DNA of 64,000 bases from Clostridiales bacterium GWF2_38_85 (GCA_001797275.1 MGOY01000046.1:20117-84116), one strand, 5' to 3'. Positions 36,360-46,568 are shown, counted from the first letter of the stretch. The notes: generated by a model from the sequence alone, not told the origin. A program made the numbers and translations.

Positions 36360-39104
36360 ATGGGATTGATTCAAAAAATATTCGGTTCATACAGCGACCA
36401 TCAGGTAAAAAAGCTGAAGGTCATAGCAGATAAGATAGAAGCATTGAGCGAAAAATATGCAGCAATGGACGAGACAACACTAATACAGCAGACAGAAATC
36501 TTAAAGAGCAGACTTACGAACGGCGAAACCCTCAACGATATTTTGCCGGATGCTTTTGCTGTTGTAAGAGAAGCATCAACCCGTGTGCTTGGTAAAAGAC
36601 ACTATTACTGTCAGTTGCTTGGTGGTATTGTAATACATCAGGGACGAATCGCAGAGATGAGAACCGGCGAAGGTAAAACCCTTGTTGCTACCCTTCCGGC
36701 ATACCTTAATGCGTTAGCTGGAAACGGTGTACACATTATTACTGTCAACGATTATCTTGCAAAGCGTGACAGCGAGTGGATGGGTAATATATACAGGTAT
36801 CTGGGGATGTCGGTCGGTCTTATTGTAAACGGACTTACACCTGACGAACGCAGGATTGCATATAATGCGGATATCACCTACGGAACAAACAACGAATTCG
36901 GATTCGATTATTTGCGTGATAATATGGTAATATATAAAGAAAGCATGGTCCAGAGAGGTCATAACTTTGCAATCGTCGATGAGGTTGACTCAATCCTTAT
37001 AGATGAAGCAAGAACACCCCTTATTATATCCGGTCAGGCTGAAGAGAGTACCCCGCTTTACGGTCAGGCTGACAACTTTGTCAAACACCTTCGTCTGTTT
37101 AAAATCAAAGAGCTTGATGCTAAAGAGCATCATGATAATATCGATGCGGATTATATAGTTGACGAAAAAGCAAGGACCGCAGTGTTCACGACTCAGGGCA
37201 TCAAAAAAGCTGAGAGCGCTTTCCATGTTGAAAATCTTGCAGATCCTGAAAATGCAACGCTTATGCACCACCTGACCAATGCAATTCGTGCGAGAGGTGT
37301 TATGCAGACTGATGTCGATTATGTTATCAAGGATGGCGAGGTGTTTATCGTCGATGCATTCACCGGTCGTATTATGGTAGGCAGACGCTATTCTGATGGT
37401 TTGCATCAGGCAATCGAAGCCAAGGAAGGCGTAAACATCAGACGCGAGAGTAAGACTTTTGCAACAATAACCTTCCAAAACTATTTCAGAATGTATAAAA
37501 AGCTCTCCGGCATGACAGGTACAGCACTTACAGAAGAAGATGAATTCCGTGAGATTTATTCTCTCGATGTTGTAGTCATTCCGACAAATAAACCTATGAT
37601 CCGTCTGGATCAGAACGATCTTGTTTACCGTAACCAAGCAGGAAAGTATAAAGCGATAATTGAGCAGATAAACGAATGCAAGAAAAAAGGGCAGCCGGTG
37701 CTTGTCGGTACTGTTTCAATCGAAAAATCCGAATATCTTTCAAAGCTGCTGATTAAGCAGGACATAAAACATACGGTTCTTAATGCGAAATATCATGACA
37801 AGGAAGCAGAAATTATTGCACAGGCTGGTATGTTCGGAAGTGTAACAATCTCGACAAACATGGCAGGCCGTGGTACTGATATCATGCTTGGCGGTAATAG
37901 CGAATACCTCGCTAAGAGCAAGCTTCGTGCAGAGGGCATGGATGAGCATATGATATTTGAAGCATCGGGTTATGGTCAGAACGACGATGCAGATATTATC
38001 ACTGCAAGAGTAAGATATAAAGAATTATTTGAGAAATACGAAGCAGAGATAAAGATCGAAGCCGAAAAAGTTAAAGCTGCAGGCGGTCTTTTCATACTAG
38101 GCACAGAACGACACGAAAGCCGTCGTATTGATAATCAGTTGCGTGGCCGTGCAGGACGTCAGGGCGATCCCGGCGAGAGCAGGTTCTTCCTTTCACTTGA
38201 GGATGATCTGATGCGTTTGTTCGGCTCAGAACGTATTGGCAGCTTAGTTGAAAAACTGGGTCTTCCGGAGGACCAACCTATCGATGCCAAAATGCTTTCC
38301 AACTCAATCGAAACAGCTCAGAAACGGCTTGAAGGTACAAACTTTGAGCGTCGAAAGAACGTTCTCAGTTACGATGATGTTATGAATCAACAGAGAACTC
38401 TTATTTACAAACAGCGCCGTGATGTTCTTGACGGTGCAAACCTAAAAGATAAAATTCTTGATATGATAGATTTTTATGTAACAAGCGGGCTTGATCTGTA
38501 TGCCGCAAGCGAGCTTCCTGATGATTGGAATACCGATGCTCTCAGAGGTTATTATTACGGTGTTCTGACAACCGACGATGACTTTAAATATACACGTGAA
38601 GAAAGAGATACGATATCACGCGAAAGCGTTCATGATATGTTGTTTGAAAGAGCAAAGGAACGTTATGCTCAGAAGGAAGAGCTGTTTACATCCGAAAGAA
38701 TGCGTGAAATCGAACGTATTATATTGCTGCGTAACGTTGATCGCAGATGGATAGATCATATAGATGCAATGGATGATCTTGTGTCAGGAATCGGGCTACG
38801 CGCTTATGCACAGCATAATCCGATAACCGAATACAAGATTGAAGGCTCGAATATGTTTGAGGAAATGTCAGCTTCGATAAAAATTGAAACTGCAAGAATG
38901 GTTATGACAGTTGTTTCGAAGGATAGAATGGAACGCAGCCAGGTTATGAAGGTTTCAACTGCAACACAAGGACCGAAAGGCGAAAAGGTTGTCAAGGCAC
39001 CAACAAGAAAGAAAGAAAAAATAGGTGTAAATGACCCCTGTCCCTGCGGAAGCGGACTAAAATATAAAAAATGTTGTATGGGTAAGGACATAAATAAAAA
39101 TTAA
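36360..39104 (+). CDS. secA: Preprotein translocase ATPase SecA
   Basis: A 914-residue SecA. The motor has RTGEGKTLVATLP, VDEVDSILIDEARTPL, SGMTGTA, STNMAGRGTDIMLGG and LRGRAGRQGDPG. The C-terminal zinc motif CPCGSGLKYKKCC binds SecB or ribosomes. Known role: ATP-driven export through SecYEG. ATG 36360 begins MGLIQKIFGS as in homologues, 11 bases after GGAGG. A TTG at 36354 with closer spacing is also possible, and the GTG at 36342 is part of the ribosome site. No hpf or prfB is adjacent, unlike many Firmicutes. Confidence 0.97.
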   Translation: MGLIQKIFGSYSDHQVKKLKVIADKIEALSEKYAAMDETTLIQQTEILKSRLTNGETLNDILPDAFAVVREASTRVLGKRHYYCQLLGGIVIHQGRIAEMRTGEGKTLVATLPAYLNALAGNGVHIITVNDYLAKRDSEWMGNIYRYLGMSVGLIVNGLTPDERRIAYNADITYGTNNEFGFDYLRDNMVIYKESMVQRGHNFAIVDEVDSILIDEARTPLIISGQAEESTPLYGQADNFVKHLRLFKIKELDAKEHHDNIDADYIVDEKARTAVFTTQGIKKAESAFHVENLADPENATLMHHLTNAIRARGVMQTDVDYVIKDGEVFIVDAFTGRIMVGRRYSDGLHQAIEAKEGVNIRRESKTFATITFQNYFRMYKKLSGMTGTALTEEDEFREIYSLDVVVIPTNKPMIRLDQNDLVYRNQAGKYKAIIEQINECKKKGQPVLVGTVSIEKSEYLSKLLIKQDIKHTVLNAKYHDKEAEIIAQAGMFGSVTISTNMAGRGTDIMLGGNSEYLAKSKLRAEGMDEHMIFEASGYGQNDDADIITARVRYKELFEKYEAEIKIEAEKVKAAGGLFILGTERHESRRIDNQLRGRAGRQGDPGESRFFLSLEDDLMRLFGSERIGSLVEKLGLPEDQPIDAKMLSNSIETAQKRLEGTNFERRKNVLSYDDVMNQQRTLIYKQRRDVLDGANLKDKILDMIDFYVTSGLDLYAASELPDDWNTDALRGYYYGVLTTDDDFKYTREERDTISRESVHDMLFERAKERYAQKEELFTSERMREIERIILLRNVDRRWIDHIDAMDDLVSGIGLRAYAQHNPITEYKIEGSNMFEEMSASIKIETARMVMTVVSKDRMERSQVMKVSTATQGPKGEKVVKAPTRKKEKIGVNDPCPCGSGLKYKKCCMGKDINKN

Positions 39105-39121
39105 TAATATTGAGGATAAAA

Positions 39122-39239
39122 TTTGAAAGATTAATCTTTCAAACTATGGGTTTGTGTCTTCTGCACCATTGACATGGAGTAAATCAGGCTTTATCAGAAT
39201 GACACAATCCCCACTCACTATATAAGGAATATTATAGTT
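39122..39239 (+). promoter_or_regulatory. Structured leader element before the 39240 gene (copy 2 of the dnaN-type motif)
   Basis: Helix 1 is the palindrome TTTGAAAGATTAATCTTTCAAA (39122-39143). It is followed by CTATGGGT, then helix 2 TTGTGTC (39152-39158) paired with GACACAA (39201-39207). The tail TCCCC-ACTCACTATATAAGGAA leads to the gene start, 33 bases after helix 2, as before dnaN. Relative to the dnaN copy, helix 2 changes a G-T pair to an A-T pair, so pairing is kept. Confidence 0.6.
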
Positions 39240-39860
39240 ATGGGATTCGGAATTTGCTTTTTTGCAAACACATTGCTGCTTTTTGATATATTCGGGACAG
39301 AAGTTTTTGCTTTTGCCTTGTTCGGCTATGGCTTTGCTTTGTTGATGGCATCAGATCGAAGATTCAAGCTCGGAGCATTGTTTGCCGGACTTGCCATAAC
39401 CCCATCATTGTTTAAACTTTTCAATACAACAAGAATAATTGACTTGTCAAATGAACCTGAGCTGAACCTGATTATTCATATAGCGATTTCTGTTTTCATG
39501 CTTCTGATGTACTCAGTGCTCTTTATCGGAGTGAAGAAAATCGCAGCCGAAGGCGGAGATCTGAAGTTATCAAAGCAAAGCAGTTGGGTAATGCGCATTA
39601 CCTTTACTGTATTGATTTTGTACAGCACAGCGCAGATTCTGAGTCTTGAATTTTTCAATGTCGATTCATCTGTTCTTTCTGCGCTTGGGATAACACTTAT
39701 ACTCAGGTATATTATGCTAATAATCAACACAGTATATCTTTATTTCTGTTATGCAACAATAACAACACCACAGCTTCTTAAAAAAGAACAGAAATCAGAT
39801 ATTGAATATGAATTAAAGCAAAAAAAGAAAAAGGAGAAAAACGATTCAGAAGAGGAGTAA
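39240..39860 (+). CDS. Integral membrane protein of unknown function
   Basis: A 206-residue protein with about six membrane helices and a lysine/glutamate-rich cytosolic tail (KQKKKKEKNDSEEE). I do not recognise a family. The beginning (GFGICFFANTLLLFDIFGTE, then YGFALLMASDRRFKLG) has the same layout as the start of the next protein, a short hydrophobic lead, an aspartate-rich break and a second helix, which hints at a common origin. AAGGA lies 11 bases before the ATG, within the structured leader. The next gene begins 5 bases after its stop. Confidence 0.7.
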   Translation: MGFGICFFANTLLLFDIFGTEVFAFALFGYGFALLMASDRRFKLGALFAGLAITPSLFKLFNTTRIIDLSNEPELNLIIHIAISVFMLLMYSVLFIGVKKIAAEGGDLKLSKQSSWVMRITFTVLILYSTAQILSLEFFNVDSSVLSALGITLILRYIMLIINTVYLYFCYATITTPQLLKKEQKSDIEYELKQKKKKEKNDSEEE

Positions 39861-39865
39861 AAACA

Positions 39866-41146
39866 TTGAAATCTATAGAAAAGAACAATAAAAACAAAAT
39901 TCTGTCTCCACTAATATTATTTGGGCTTGCATTTTTCATTCTGCCGAACTTTGAGATTTTTGATTTTATGCCTGACTTGATCGGGTTTATACTTCTATAT
40001 TTTTCGCTTGAAAGAATAGCAGAGTTTGATAGCAGGACCGAGCAGGCCCGTAAGTTGATGTTGTGGTTTTCGTTGATTTCGGGTGTAAGAATTATTGTTG
40101 CATTAACTTCGCTGAGTTTTAGTGATAGCAGTGATACAATGACAGTTATTACAATCTTTGCAATTTGCGAAGGGATTTTGTTCTTTATCTTAGCAAATAA
40201 TTTCTTTGAGGGACTTTCATATACATTGACACGCAATGAATCCGGAAATGCAATCAAGACGGTTTCTGATGCGAAATTTATTACAATGTTTTTCGGGTTC
40301 ACCAAAATCGGGTTAAATCTGATACCTTCTCTCTTTGCAATCCTTGAAGTTGATAAATATCAGACCCAAAATTTACAGTATTTTCAGGAACTTGAACAAA
40401 TTCAGAATCTTGCTATGTTACTTTGCATAACTATATCCCTGATTTTCGGCATTTACTGGTTTTCAGTAATATTAAAATTCTACAATACACTCAGGAAAGA
40501 CGACGAATTCATCCGGTTTGTATCCGAACGGTATGAAAATGAGATAGCAAAAAATACAAAATACCTTGCAAAAAAGCATTATATGGTTGCAAAAATTACA
40601 GGACTTTTGTCAATAATTTTTCTGTTTACAGTACAGATTGATGGGCAGCTGCTGATGCCTGAATTTATCAGCGGTGCTTTAGTCGTTTTTACAGCAATTA
40701 TACTGATCCAAGCTTATAAAAAGTACAGCATTCATCCATTGATCGGAGCAAATAAAAACATTTGGATTGCAGCAATAGTACTGACTGCGATACAGGTAGC
40801 AGCTTATTTCTACAGACTAACTCTCACTATGGAGATATATGTAAAAATGAGTTGGCAAGAAACTCTGCTTCTTGCTTTATTTTCCGCTGCAACCGGGCTG
40901 TTGCTTGCATATATCTGGTTGAACCTGCAAATTGGCTTCAGGCAGGCAGAAGAAGAACTTTATAACGTTAATTTGAAAAATCGGTATGAGTGGCAGAAAT
41001 ATACCGCAATCGGTTTTATATTGCTCAGAACAATAACACTTGCGGCACCACCGGCGAGAAAATATCTCGGTGGGTTTGAGATCGTATTTTTGATTGCATG
41101 GATTGTGACATATATGTGGTATTTAAATAAAACCAATAATGAATAA
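39866..41146 (+). CDS. Polytopic membrane protein of unknown function
   Basis: A 426-residue protein with about ten membrane helices. It starts at TTG 39866, with GAGGAG overlapping the stop of the upstream gene, so the two are coupled. Early residues NFEIFDFMPDLIGFILLYFS and EFDSRTEQARKLMLWF resemble the first helices of the upstream protein. No catalytic motif or transporter signature is seen. Function is unknown; the pair probably forms one membrane unit. Confidence 0.7.
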   Translation: MKSIEKNNKNKILSPLILFGLAFFILPNFEIFDFMPDLIGFILLYFSLERIAEFDSRTEQARKLMLWFSLISGVRIIVALTSLSFSDSSDTMTVITIFAICEGILFFILANNFFEGLSYTLTRNESGNAIKTVSDAKFITMFFGFTKIGLNLIPSLFAILEVDKYQTQNLQYFQELEQIQNLAMLLCITISLIFGIYWFSVILKFYNTLRKDDEFIRFVSERYENEIAKNTKYLAKKHYMVAKITGLLSIIFLFTVQIDGQLLMPEFISGALVVFTAIILIQAYKKYSIHPLIGANKNIWIAAIVLTAIQVAAYFYRLTLTMEIYVKMSWQETLLLALFSAATGLLLAYIWLNLQIGFRQAEEELYNVNLKNRYEWQKYTAIGFILLRTITLAAPPARKYLGGFEIVFLIAWIVTYMWYLNKTNNE

Positions 41147-41155
41147 CAATATTAT

Positions 41156-41195
41156 AATTCGAAAAAGTCCAACAATCGAAGACTTTTTTCGAATT
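41156..41195 (+). repeat. Hairpin in the asnB leader, shared with the 60577 hairpin
   Basis: TTCGAAAAAGTC (41158-41169) pairs with GACTTTTTTCGAA (41181-41193). The core TCGAAAAAGTCCA...GAAGACTTTT is found again at 60579-60606 upstream of a lipoprotein. It follows the membrane-protein pair and could end their transcript, although the T-run lies inside the stem. Confidence 0.65.
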
Positions 41196-41280
41196 GCGAT
41201 GAAATTCATGGTTTTATCACAAAGAAGAAAATTAAACTTGAAAGGAAATTATCAGTCAACAGACGGATAATCAAAATATA

Positions 41281-43155
41281 ATGTGCGGACTTATCGGTAT
41301 ATTCGGTAAAATTACAGATGATGAAATAAAAACTGTGGAAAAGATGTCGAACTCAATCAGACATCGCGGTCCCGACTGGTCAAATACCTGGTCGGACGAA
41401 AAGGTCTGCTTTGGTTTCAGAAGACTTTCGATCATCGATCTTGAGGGCGGAAACCAGCCTTTTGAAGCTGAGTTTGACAATTGCACCTATGTCGCAGTTT
41501 ACAACGGTGAGGTTTACAACTACCTTGAGCTGAAGGCTGAGCTTGAAAAAGACGGAATTGTATTCAAAACGAACAGCGAAATTGAAGTCATGCTTGCGAT
41601 GTATCATAAATCAGGAGCCGACTTTGTCAAAAGGCTTCGCGGTATGTTTGCATTCCTTATATATGACAAACAAAAAGGCACCTTATTGGCTGCGAGAGAT
41701 TCGTTTGGAATCAAGCCGATGTATTATATCAAGCATGACAACAACATCGTATTTTCAAGTGAAATGAAGGCTTACCTTTTTGATGATGGATACGACGAAT
41801 TCAAGGTTGACCGCCGTCAGCTTCAGCATTATCTTACATTCCAGTATGTTACTGAACCCGATACAATCTGCGGAGATATTAAAATACTCTCCAAAGGCTC
41901 ATACATGCTTTGCACCGGAGACGGTGAAACTATAACCGAATACAACCGCTATATTTTCAAGCCTGATAAAAGCATTTCGTACGATGAAAAGAAAAAACGC
42001 CTCAGAAAAGCAATTGAAAGCTCGGTTGAATATCATCTGCTTTCAGATGTTCCGGTCGGGTCTTTCCTGTCCAGCGGTATTGATTCAGCGATTATAACAG
42101 CTGTTGCAAGCCGATTGTCTCCCGGTCTTAAAGCATTCACAGTCGGATTCGATGTCGAGGGTTATTCCGAACTGGAAAATGCAACTCAGATATCAAAACA
42201 TCTCAATATCGAGCATGTCAAGCTGCAATGTACTCTCGATGATTTCGTAGCAAATTATGAAAATGTAATATATCACCTTGATTCACCCGTTGCCGATCCA
42301 TCAACAGTTGCAATATATTTGATTTGTCGGACAGCCGGAAGTCAGGTAAAGACGGTTTTGTCAGGTGAAGGCTCGGATGAATTGTTCGCCGGATACAGAC
42401 AGTATTCGGATTCGATACCGACAAGCAAAATATTCAGACTTCCCAGACCTATTAAAGACATTCTCGGCTTCCTCGCAAAAATACTACTCGACAATGTAAA
42501 GGGTAAGGGACTTATTACAAGAGGAATAACACCGGTTGAAAAGCGTTTCGTCGGCAATTCTTTTGTGTTCGTTGAAAAAGACAAGCCGAAAATTTTGAAC
42601 GGTTATGACAGTTCGATTAATTTTACGGAACGCACAGCAGAAATTTATTCGCAAAGCACTGAATACTCACAGCTGTTGAAAATGCAGCACTGCGATCTGC
42701 ATACATGGTTGGCAAGTGATATTCTTGTAAAAGGCGACAGACTTAGCATGGCACATTCGCTTGAGGTACGTGTTCCCTATCTTGACCGTGAGGTATTTGA
42801 AGCCGCAAGCGTTCTTTGCGATAATGAAAAATTGTCGCATGACACAACAAAATATATACTACGTGATGCTTTCTCAGATTTAATAAATCATGAAACGCTT
42901 GTTCGTCCAAAGCTCGGATATCCGGTGCCCGTCAGAAAGTGGTTAGGGGATGAGCTGTATGAGTGGGCAAAGGACATAATAAAAAATTCAACTGCCGATG
43001 AATATATAAATACTGTTGAAGCACTGAAGTTGCTTGAGCTTCACCGCAGCGGAAAGCGTGATTTATATCACCAAATATGGGTTATACTTGTGTTTATCAC
43101 CTGGTATAAGCTTTATGTTACCGATTCGGAAGAAACGAGAAAATTAAGAGGATAA
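41281..43155 (+). CDS. asnB: Asparagine synthase (glutamine-hydrolysing)
   Basis: A 624-residue class II amidotransferase. Cys2 (MCGLIGIFG) is the glutaminase nucleophile and fixes the start. Further glutaminase motifs are RHRGPDW, RRLSIIDL and AVYNGEVYNY. The synthetase domain has the PP-loop SSGIDSAIITAVASR and GEGSDELFAGYRQY. Known role: makes asparagine from aspartate, glutamine and ATP; some members amidate cell-wall precursors. There is no good ribosome site right before the ATG; GAAAGGA is about 35 bases upstream. A DUF4855 lipoprotein follows after 41 bases. Confidence 0.95.
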   Translation: MCGLIGIFGKITDDEIKTVEKMSNSIRHRGPDWSNTWSDEKVCFGFRRLSIIDLEGGNQPFEAEFDNCTYVAVYNGEVYNYLELKAELEKDGIVFKTNSEIEVMLAMYHKSGADFVKRLRGMFAFLIYDKQKGTLLAARDSFGIKPMYYIKHDNNIVFSSEMKAYLFDDGYDEFKVDRRQLQHYLTFQYVTEPDTICGDIKILSKGSYMLCTGDGETITEYNRYIFKPDKSISYDEKKKRLRKAIESSVEYHLLSDVPVGSFLSSGIDSAIITAVASRLSPGLKAFTVGFDVEGYSELENATQISKHLNIEHVKLQCTLDDFVANYENVIYHLDSPVADPSTVAIYLICRTAGSQVKTVLSGEGSDELFAGYRQYSDSIPTSKIFRLPRPIKDILGFLAKILLDNVKGKGLITRGITPVEKRFVGNSFVFVEKDKPKILNGYDSSINFTERTAEIYSQSTEYSQLLKMQHCDLHTWLASDILVKGDRLSMAHSLEVRVPYLDREVFEAASVLCDNEKLSHDTTKYILRDAFSDLINHETLVRPKLGYPVPVRKWLGDELYEWAKDIIKNSTADEYINTVEALKLLELHRSGKRDLYHQIWVILVFITWYKLYVTDSEETRKLRG

Positions 43156-43196
43156 ATCTCTTTTTATAAAATATCTATATTTTTGAGAGGAACATT

Positions 43197-45779
43197 ATGA
43201 AAAAATTAGCACTATTACTTGCACTCCTTATAATAGCAACCACTATTATCGGCTGTACTCCGGGTGATACGACATCGGGTGATGACAGCTCATCAAATAC
43301 CAGTAAGTCTGAAATGGGCGGTGATGCAAAGGAAATTGTTGAAGCAATTGATAATACCTTAAAGTATGTTGTCAACAGAGGAGAGGGTTACGAGAGAAAA
43401 AATATTATAAACGGTGATAAATATACTCTCAACACAGACCCTTCCGACACATATCCCGATGACGGCAAAAAGCTGACCGATACCGTTATTGCAAAAGCAG
43501 GTTCGGACTATGCTGCATCCGAATGGATTGGATTTGTTGCAAAAAAAGAAATTGAAATTGTTGTTGAATTAAATAAACAGACGAGCGAGCTTGCTGAGTT
43601 CGGTATCAATATTCTTTATGATATGAGTAACGGCCGCAGCGCTCCTAAATATGCGGATTTTTATGTTTCGCTTGATGGAACTGATTATGTAAAAGTCGGT
43701 TCATCTGTTGCAACTAACGATTATTCAAGCGGCACTGTATTCACCCATCTTGTAAAGCTCCAGAAGGGTGTTGATGCAAAGTATGTAAAGGTTGTTTTAA
43801 GCGGAATAACAACAAACTGGGTACAGATTGACTCCTTCCAGGCGTATATATATGAAGAAGCAGCACCGGTTGAAACGGTTGATCAGGAATATTACGAAAA
43901 CGAGCCGCTTCCTGAGGATGTCAGCGAGACATACTGGGATTCATCAGAATCCGATTATGAAAAATATCAGAATATGATCAGCGGACTTTCCCAGAGAGTA
44001 TATTTACTCTCACCGTTGCTTGAAAATTTAAAAACAGAGTATTTTAATACTCCGGCATCGAGCAAGCTTCTAACAAACGGAAAAAAAGGCAACACTAATT
44101 ATGCTAACCCCGAATATTTCCATATGACAAAGGGAATGAGCAGAGATATTGTGTTTGAGCTTGATAATTTGTCATCTCTCGACGGCATCAAGGTTGGTAT
44201 GTATGTTCAGCAGGGATCAGGAATTTCTCTGCCGACAAGTGTTGCGGTTTCTCTGTCTGAAAACGGCAAGGACTGGCAACAGGTTTTCTATGGAATACCG
44301 ACCAACCCCAATAATATCGATAGCAACAGGCTTGATTTTTCAGGCAGCTTTGGCGATGCATATAAAGCAAAATTCGTTAAGGTTTCGTTTACTATTCCCG
44401 TGCATATTTGGATTGACGAAATTGAAATATACGGAACAGAGAAAATAACCTCCGAAACAAAAACAATTGTACCGGATGAAAAAGTTATTATAGGTGAAGG
44501 CGAATATCCGTCACCCGATGTTATCGGCGGCTCAGAAAATATTATGCTAACCTATACATTCAAGACCGAAAATCCTTCGGCCGGATTGAACACAAAAGAC
44601 GAATTACTTCCGTATGTCGCATATTTTGACAAAGAAAATGTTATGAAAGATATGTTCTTTGACAGCTTTCTGTTCCTGCCATGTATGACAATATGCCCGT
44701 CAGGTGGCGTACTGTATGCAAAAAATGATCAACCGTCATTTGCAACCGACTGGCAGGCATTCGAGGATGACCTTTTTACGGATGACAACAATGTTGAGGC
44801 ATTGAACGCTGCTGTTGGAGAAGCAAAAACTCAGCTTGGAATTGATGACTACAAAGCAAAAATTTATTTCTCGATTTTCAGCACTGTTGCCACACAGAAG
44901 GATTTCGGTGATATTGACAGTGACGGTATATCTGAGGACTTCTCTGATGTTGAAAACAGAAAGAAAGCTATCAAATGGTGGATTGACAAGCTGATTGCAA
45001 GATATGAAGAAGAAAATTACGATAACCTTACACTAAATGGCTTCTATTGGTATCATGAAGCACTTGAAACTTCGGATCCCGATGAATACGATGTAATCAA
45101 ATTCACAGTAGATTATCTCCATTCGATGAATTATTATATAATCTGGATTCCTTATTATCAAGCATCAGGATTCACAGAGTGGTCAAAGGTTGGCTTTGAT
45201 ATGGCAAACATGCAGCCTAACTATATGTTTATTGCTGACTCAACCGAACAAATCGTATATGACAATGCAAAGCTCACAAAACAACTCGGCATGGGTGTAG
45301 AAATCGAAATTGATGGCAAGACCTTCAGTCAGGATGAGTATTACGCACGTTATATGAGCTATTTGCGTATCGGGGTTGAAACCGGATACATGAATTCGAT
45401 AAAGATGTATTATCAAGATGCAGGTCCGGGTATTTTCTACAGTGCGTATAAATCGACAAATCCCAAGCTCAGAGCAATATATGACCTGACCTACCAGTAC
45501 GCAAAGAAAACGCTTACTCTTGGAGTCGGTGATCTTGAACAGACCGAGTTCACAACAGCTAAGGATACAGAGCTTATAAATTCAATCAGAAGCAGCTCAA
45601 CAGGGTATGTGTTGACCGAGCTTGACCTGAATCCCAAATACGGCAAGGTTAAACTTACTTCAAACGGCAGTTTCACATATATTCCTCTTGAAGGCTTTGT
45701 CGGAACCGACAGCTTCTTTGTTAAGGTCACCACAGGTGTATCAAATGAAGTAATCGAGATCAAGGTAAATGTAGAATAA
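43197..45779 (+). CDS. DUF4855 lipoprotein with two discoidin-like domains and a cadherin/Ig-like tail
   Basis: An 860-residue lipoprotein with lipobox IIGC (Cys20) and a Ser/Asp linker. Discoidin-like domain 1 spans about 60-225 (PKYADFYVSLDGTDY, AKYVKVVLSG). Domain 2 spans about 265-420 (MSRDIVFELDNLSSLDG, SVAVSLSENGKDW, AKFVKVSF). The central DUF4855 region is about 440-760 (LPCMTICPSGGVLY, FSIFSTVATQKDFGD, LNGFYWYHEA, SIKMYYQDAG). The last 75 residues form an Ig/cadherin-like module (KLTSNGSFTYIP, GTDSFFVKV). It is probably a surface glycan-binding or glycan-active protein. Domain 1 resembles the 19093 lipoprotein. Confidence 0.82.
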   Translation: MKKLALLLALLIIATTIIGCTPGDTTSGDDSSSNTSKSEMGGDAKEIVEAIDNTLKYVVNRGEGYERKNIINGDKYTLNTDPSDTYPDDGKKLTDTVIAKAGSDYAASEWIGFVAKKEIEIVVELNKQTSELAEFGINILYDMSNGRSAPKYADFYVSLDGTDYVKVGSSVATNDYSSGTVFTHLVKLQKGVDAKYVKVVLSGITTNWVQIDSFQAYIYEEAAPVETVDQEYYENEPLPEDVSETYWDSSESDYEKYQNMISGLSQRVYLLSPLLENLKTEYFNTPASSKLLTNGKKGNTNYANPEYFHMTKGMSRDIVFELDNLSSLDGIKVGMYVQQGSGISLPTSVAVSLSENGKDWQQVFYGIPTNPNNIDSNRLDFSGSFGDAYKAKFVKVSFTIPVHIWIDEIEIYGTEKITSETKTIVPDEKVIIGEGEYPSPDVIGGSENIMLTYTFKTENPSAGLNTKDELLPYVAYFDKENVMKDMFFDSFLFLPCMTICPSGGVLYAKNDQPSFATDWQAFEDDLFTDDNNVEALNAAVGEAKTQLGIDDYKAKIYFSIFSTVATQKDFGDIDSDGISEDFSDVENRKKAIKWWIDKLIARYEEENYDNLTLNGFYWYHEALETSDPDEYDVIKFTVDYLHSMNYYIIWIPYYQASGFTEWSKVGFDMANMQPNYMFIADSTEQIVYDNAKLTKQLGMGVEIEIDGKTFSQDEYYARYMSYLRIGVETGYMNSIKMYYQDAGPGIFYSAYKSTNPKLRAIYDLTYQYAKKTLTLGVGDLEQTEFTTAKDTELINSIRSSSTGYVLTELDLNPKYGKVKLTSNGSFTYIPLEGFVGTDSFFVKVTTGVSNEVIEIKVNVE

Positions 45780-45787
45780 ATAATACA

Positions 45788-45827
45788 AAATGTAGGGCGG
45801 GGGCTTGCTCCCGCCACATTTGTTTTT
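45788..45827 (+). terminator. GC-rich intrinsic terminator after the DUF4855 gene
   Basis: AAATGT-A-GGCGGG pairs with CCCGCC-ACATTT, followed by GTTTTT. The GC-rich core GGCGGGGG-TTGCTCCCGCC recurs at 46576-46596 within the end of cinA. Confidence 0.8.
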
Positions 45828-46059
45828 GACACCGTTTTTTGTTTTTCAAAATTAACCATCCCCCTCGATTTTTTGACCGGTTTCATTGTGATTTGCCTGT
45901 ACCCACTACTTTCGATGCTACAACTATAACATGAAAAACACTAAAAATCGTTCGGATTTTGACCGGTATTAAAACGACCGTATAATCCGATCCATATGTT
46001 TATTTATAAACAAGGGCGACCACATCGCCCCTACTTTTCTACGGAATATAGCAATGATT
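45828..46059. other. Intergenic stretch with repeat remnants
   Basis: No gene is seen. GGGCGACCACATCGCCC (about 46014-46030) is a short hairpin of the dispersed type common in gut Clostridia. Two TTTGACCGGT-like motifs lie at about 45875 and 45957. Confidence 0.45.
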
Positions 46060-46517
46060 TCATGTTCTATATGCCATAGCAAATAAATATTTTTCTTGAT
46101 TCTTTATAAAAACCCAACCCATAACCAATGGGTATAAATACATACTAAAATAGAATAAAATGAGGCTTATGAATGAATCTGAACCTATTATTGCTGATAT
46201 AATTATACGAGGTATTAGCGTGAAAATTAAGTTAACATAGATATGAAGATAACTTGTTTCACGCTTCGAAATTCTTGAAAAATGGGACCCAGTCCATTTT
46301 TGTCGGCAAAGCCGACGTAAGAATTTCATTTACTATTTGTGCGACCGCTACGCGGCAGAATGGAGATTGTTATGATAACTGCCGCTGCAAACGCCCATAA
46401 CAAACCGCTGATGAATTTCTTTTGTTCTGAAGGCAACTGTCTGTAATTAATAAAATAAGTAAATAGTATAGCAAAATTCACCGCTGGAATCCAAACCAAT
46501 TTTTTTTGCATTTTCAA
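46060..46517 (-). pseudogene. Small membrane protein gene interrupted by a palindromic element
   Basis: Read on the minus strand, the first part (46517 to about 46375) encodes KKLVWIPAVNFAILFTYFIN and SGLLWAFAAAVIITI. The second part (about 46255 to 46060, different frame) encodes LHIYVNLIFTLIPRIIISAI and YFSMYLYPLVMGWVFIKNQE. Between them lies the structured element 46268-46327 with its flanks. The pieces look like the two halves of one four-helix membrane protein, with the break at the insertion. Function is unknown. No strong ribosome site is seen. Two separate small proteins are the alternative. Confidence 0.55.
46268..46327. repeat. Palindromic structured element inside the broken membrane gene
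   Basis: The outer stem GAAATTCTT/AAGAATTTC (46268-46276 with 46319-46327) encloses AAAAATGGGAC paired with GTCCATTTTT and a GTCGGC-AAA-GCCGAC hairpin (46302-46316). It looks like a MITE-type insertion. The metH leader shares the motif TTACGTCGGC on the same orientation. Confidence 0.65.
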
Positions 46518-46568
46518 ACTGACATGCTTTTTCAGTGCAATCAGTCCTTCTGATATAAAATAATGTTT

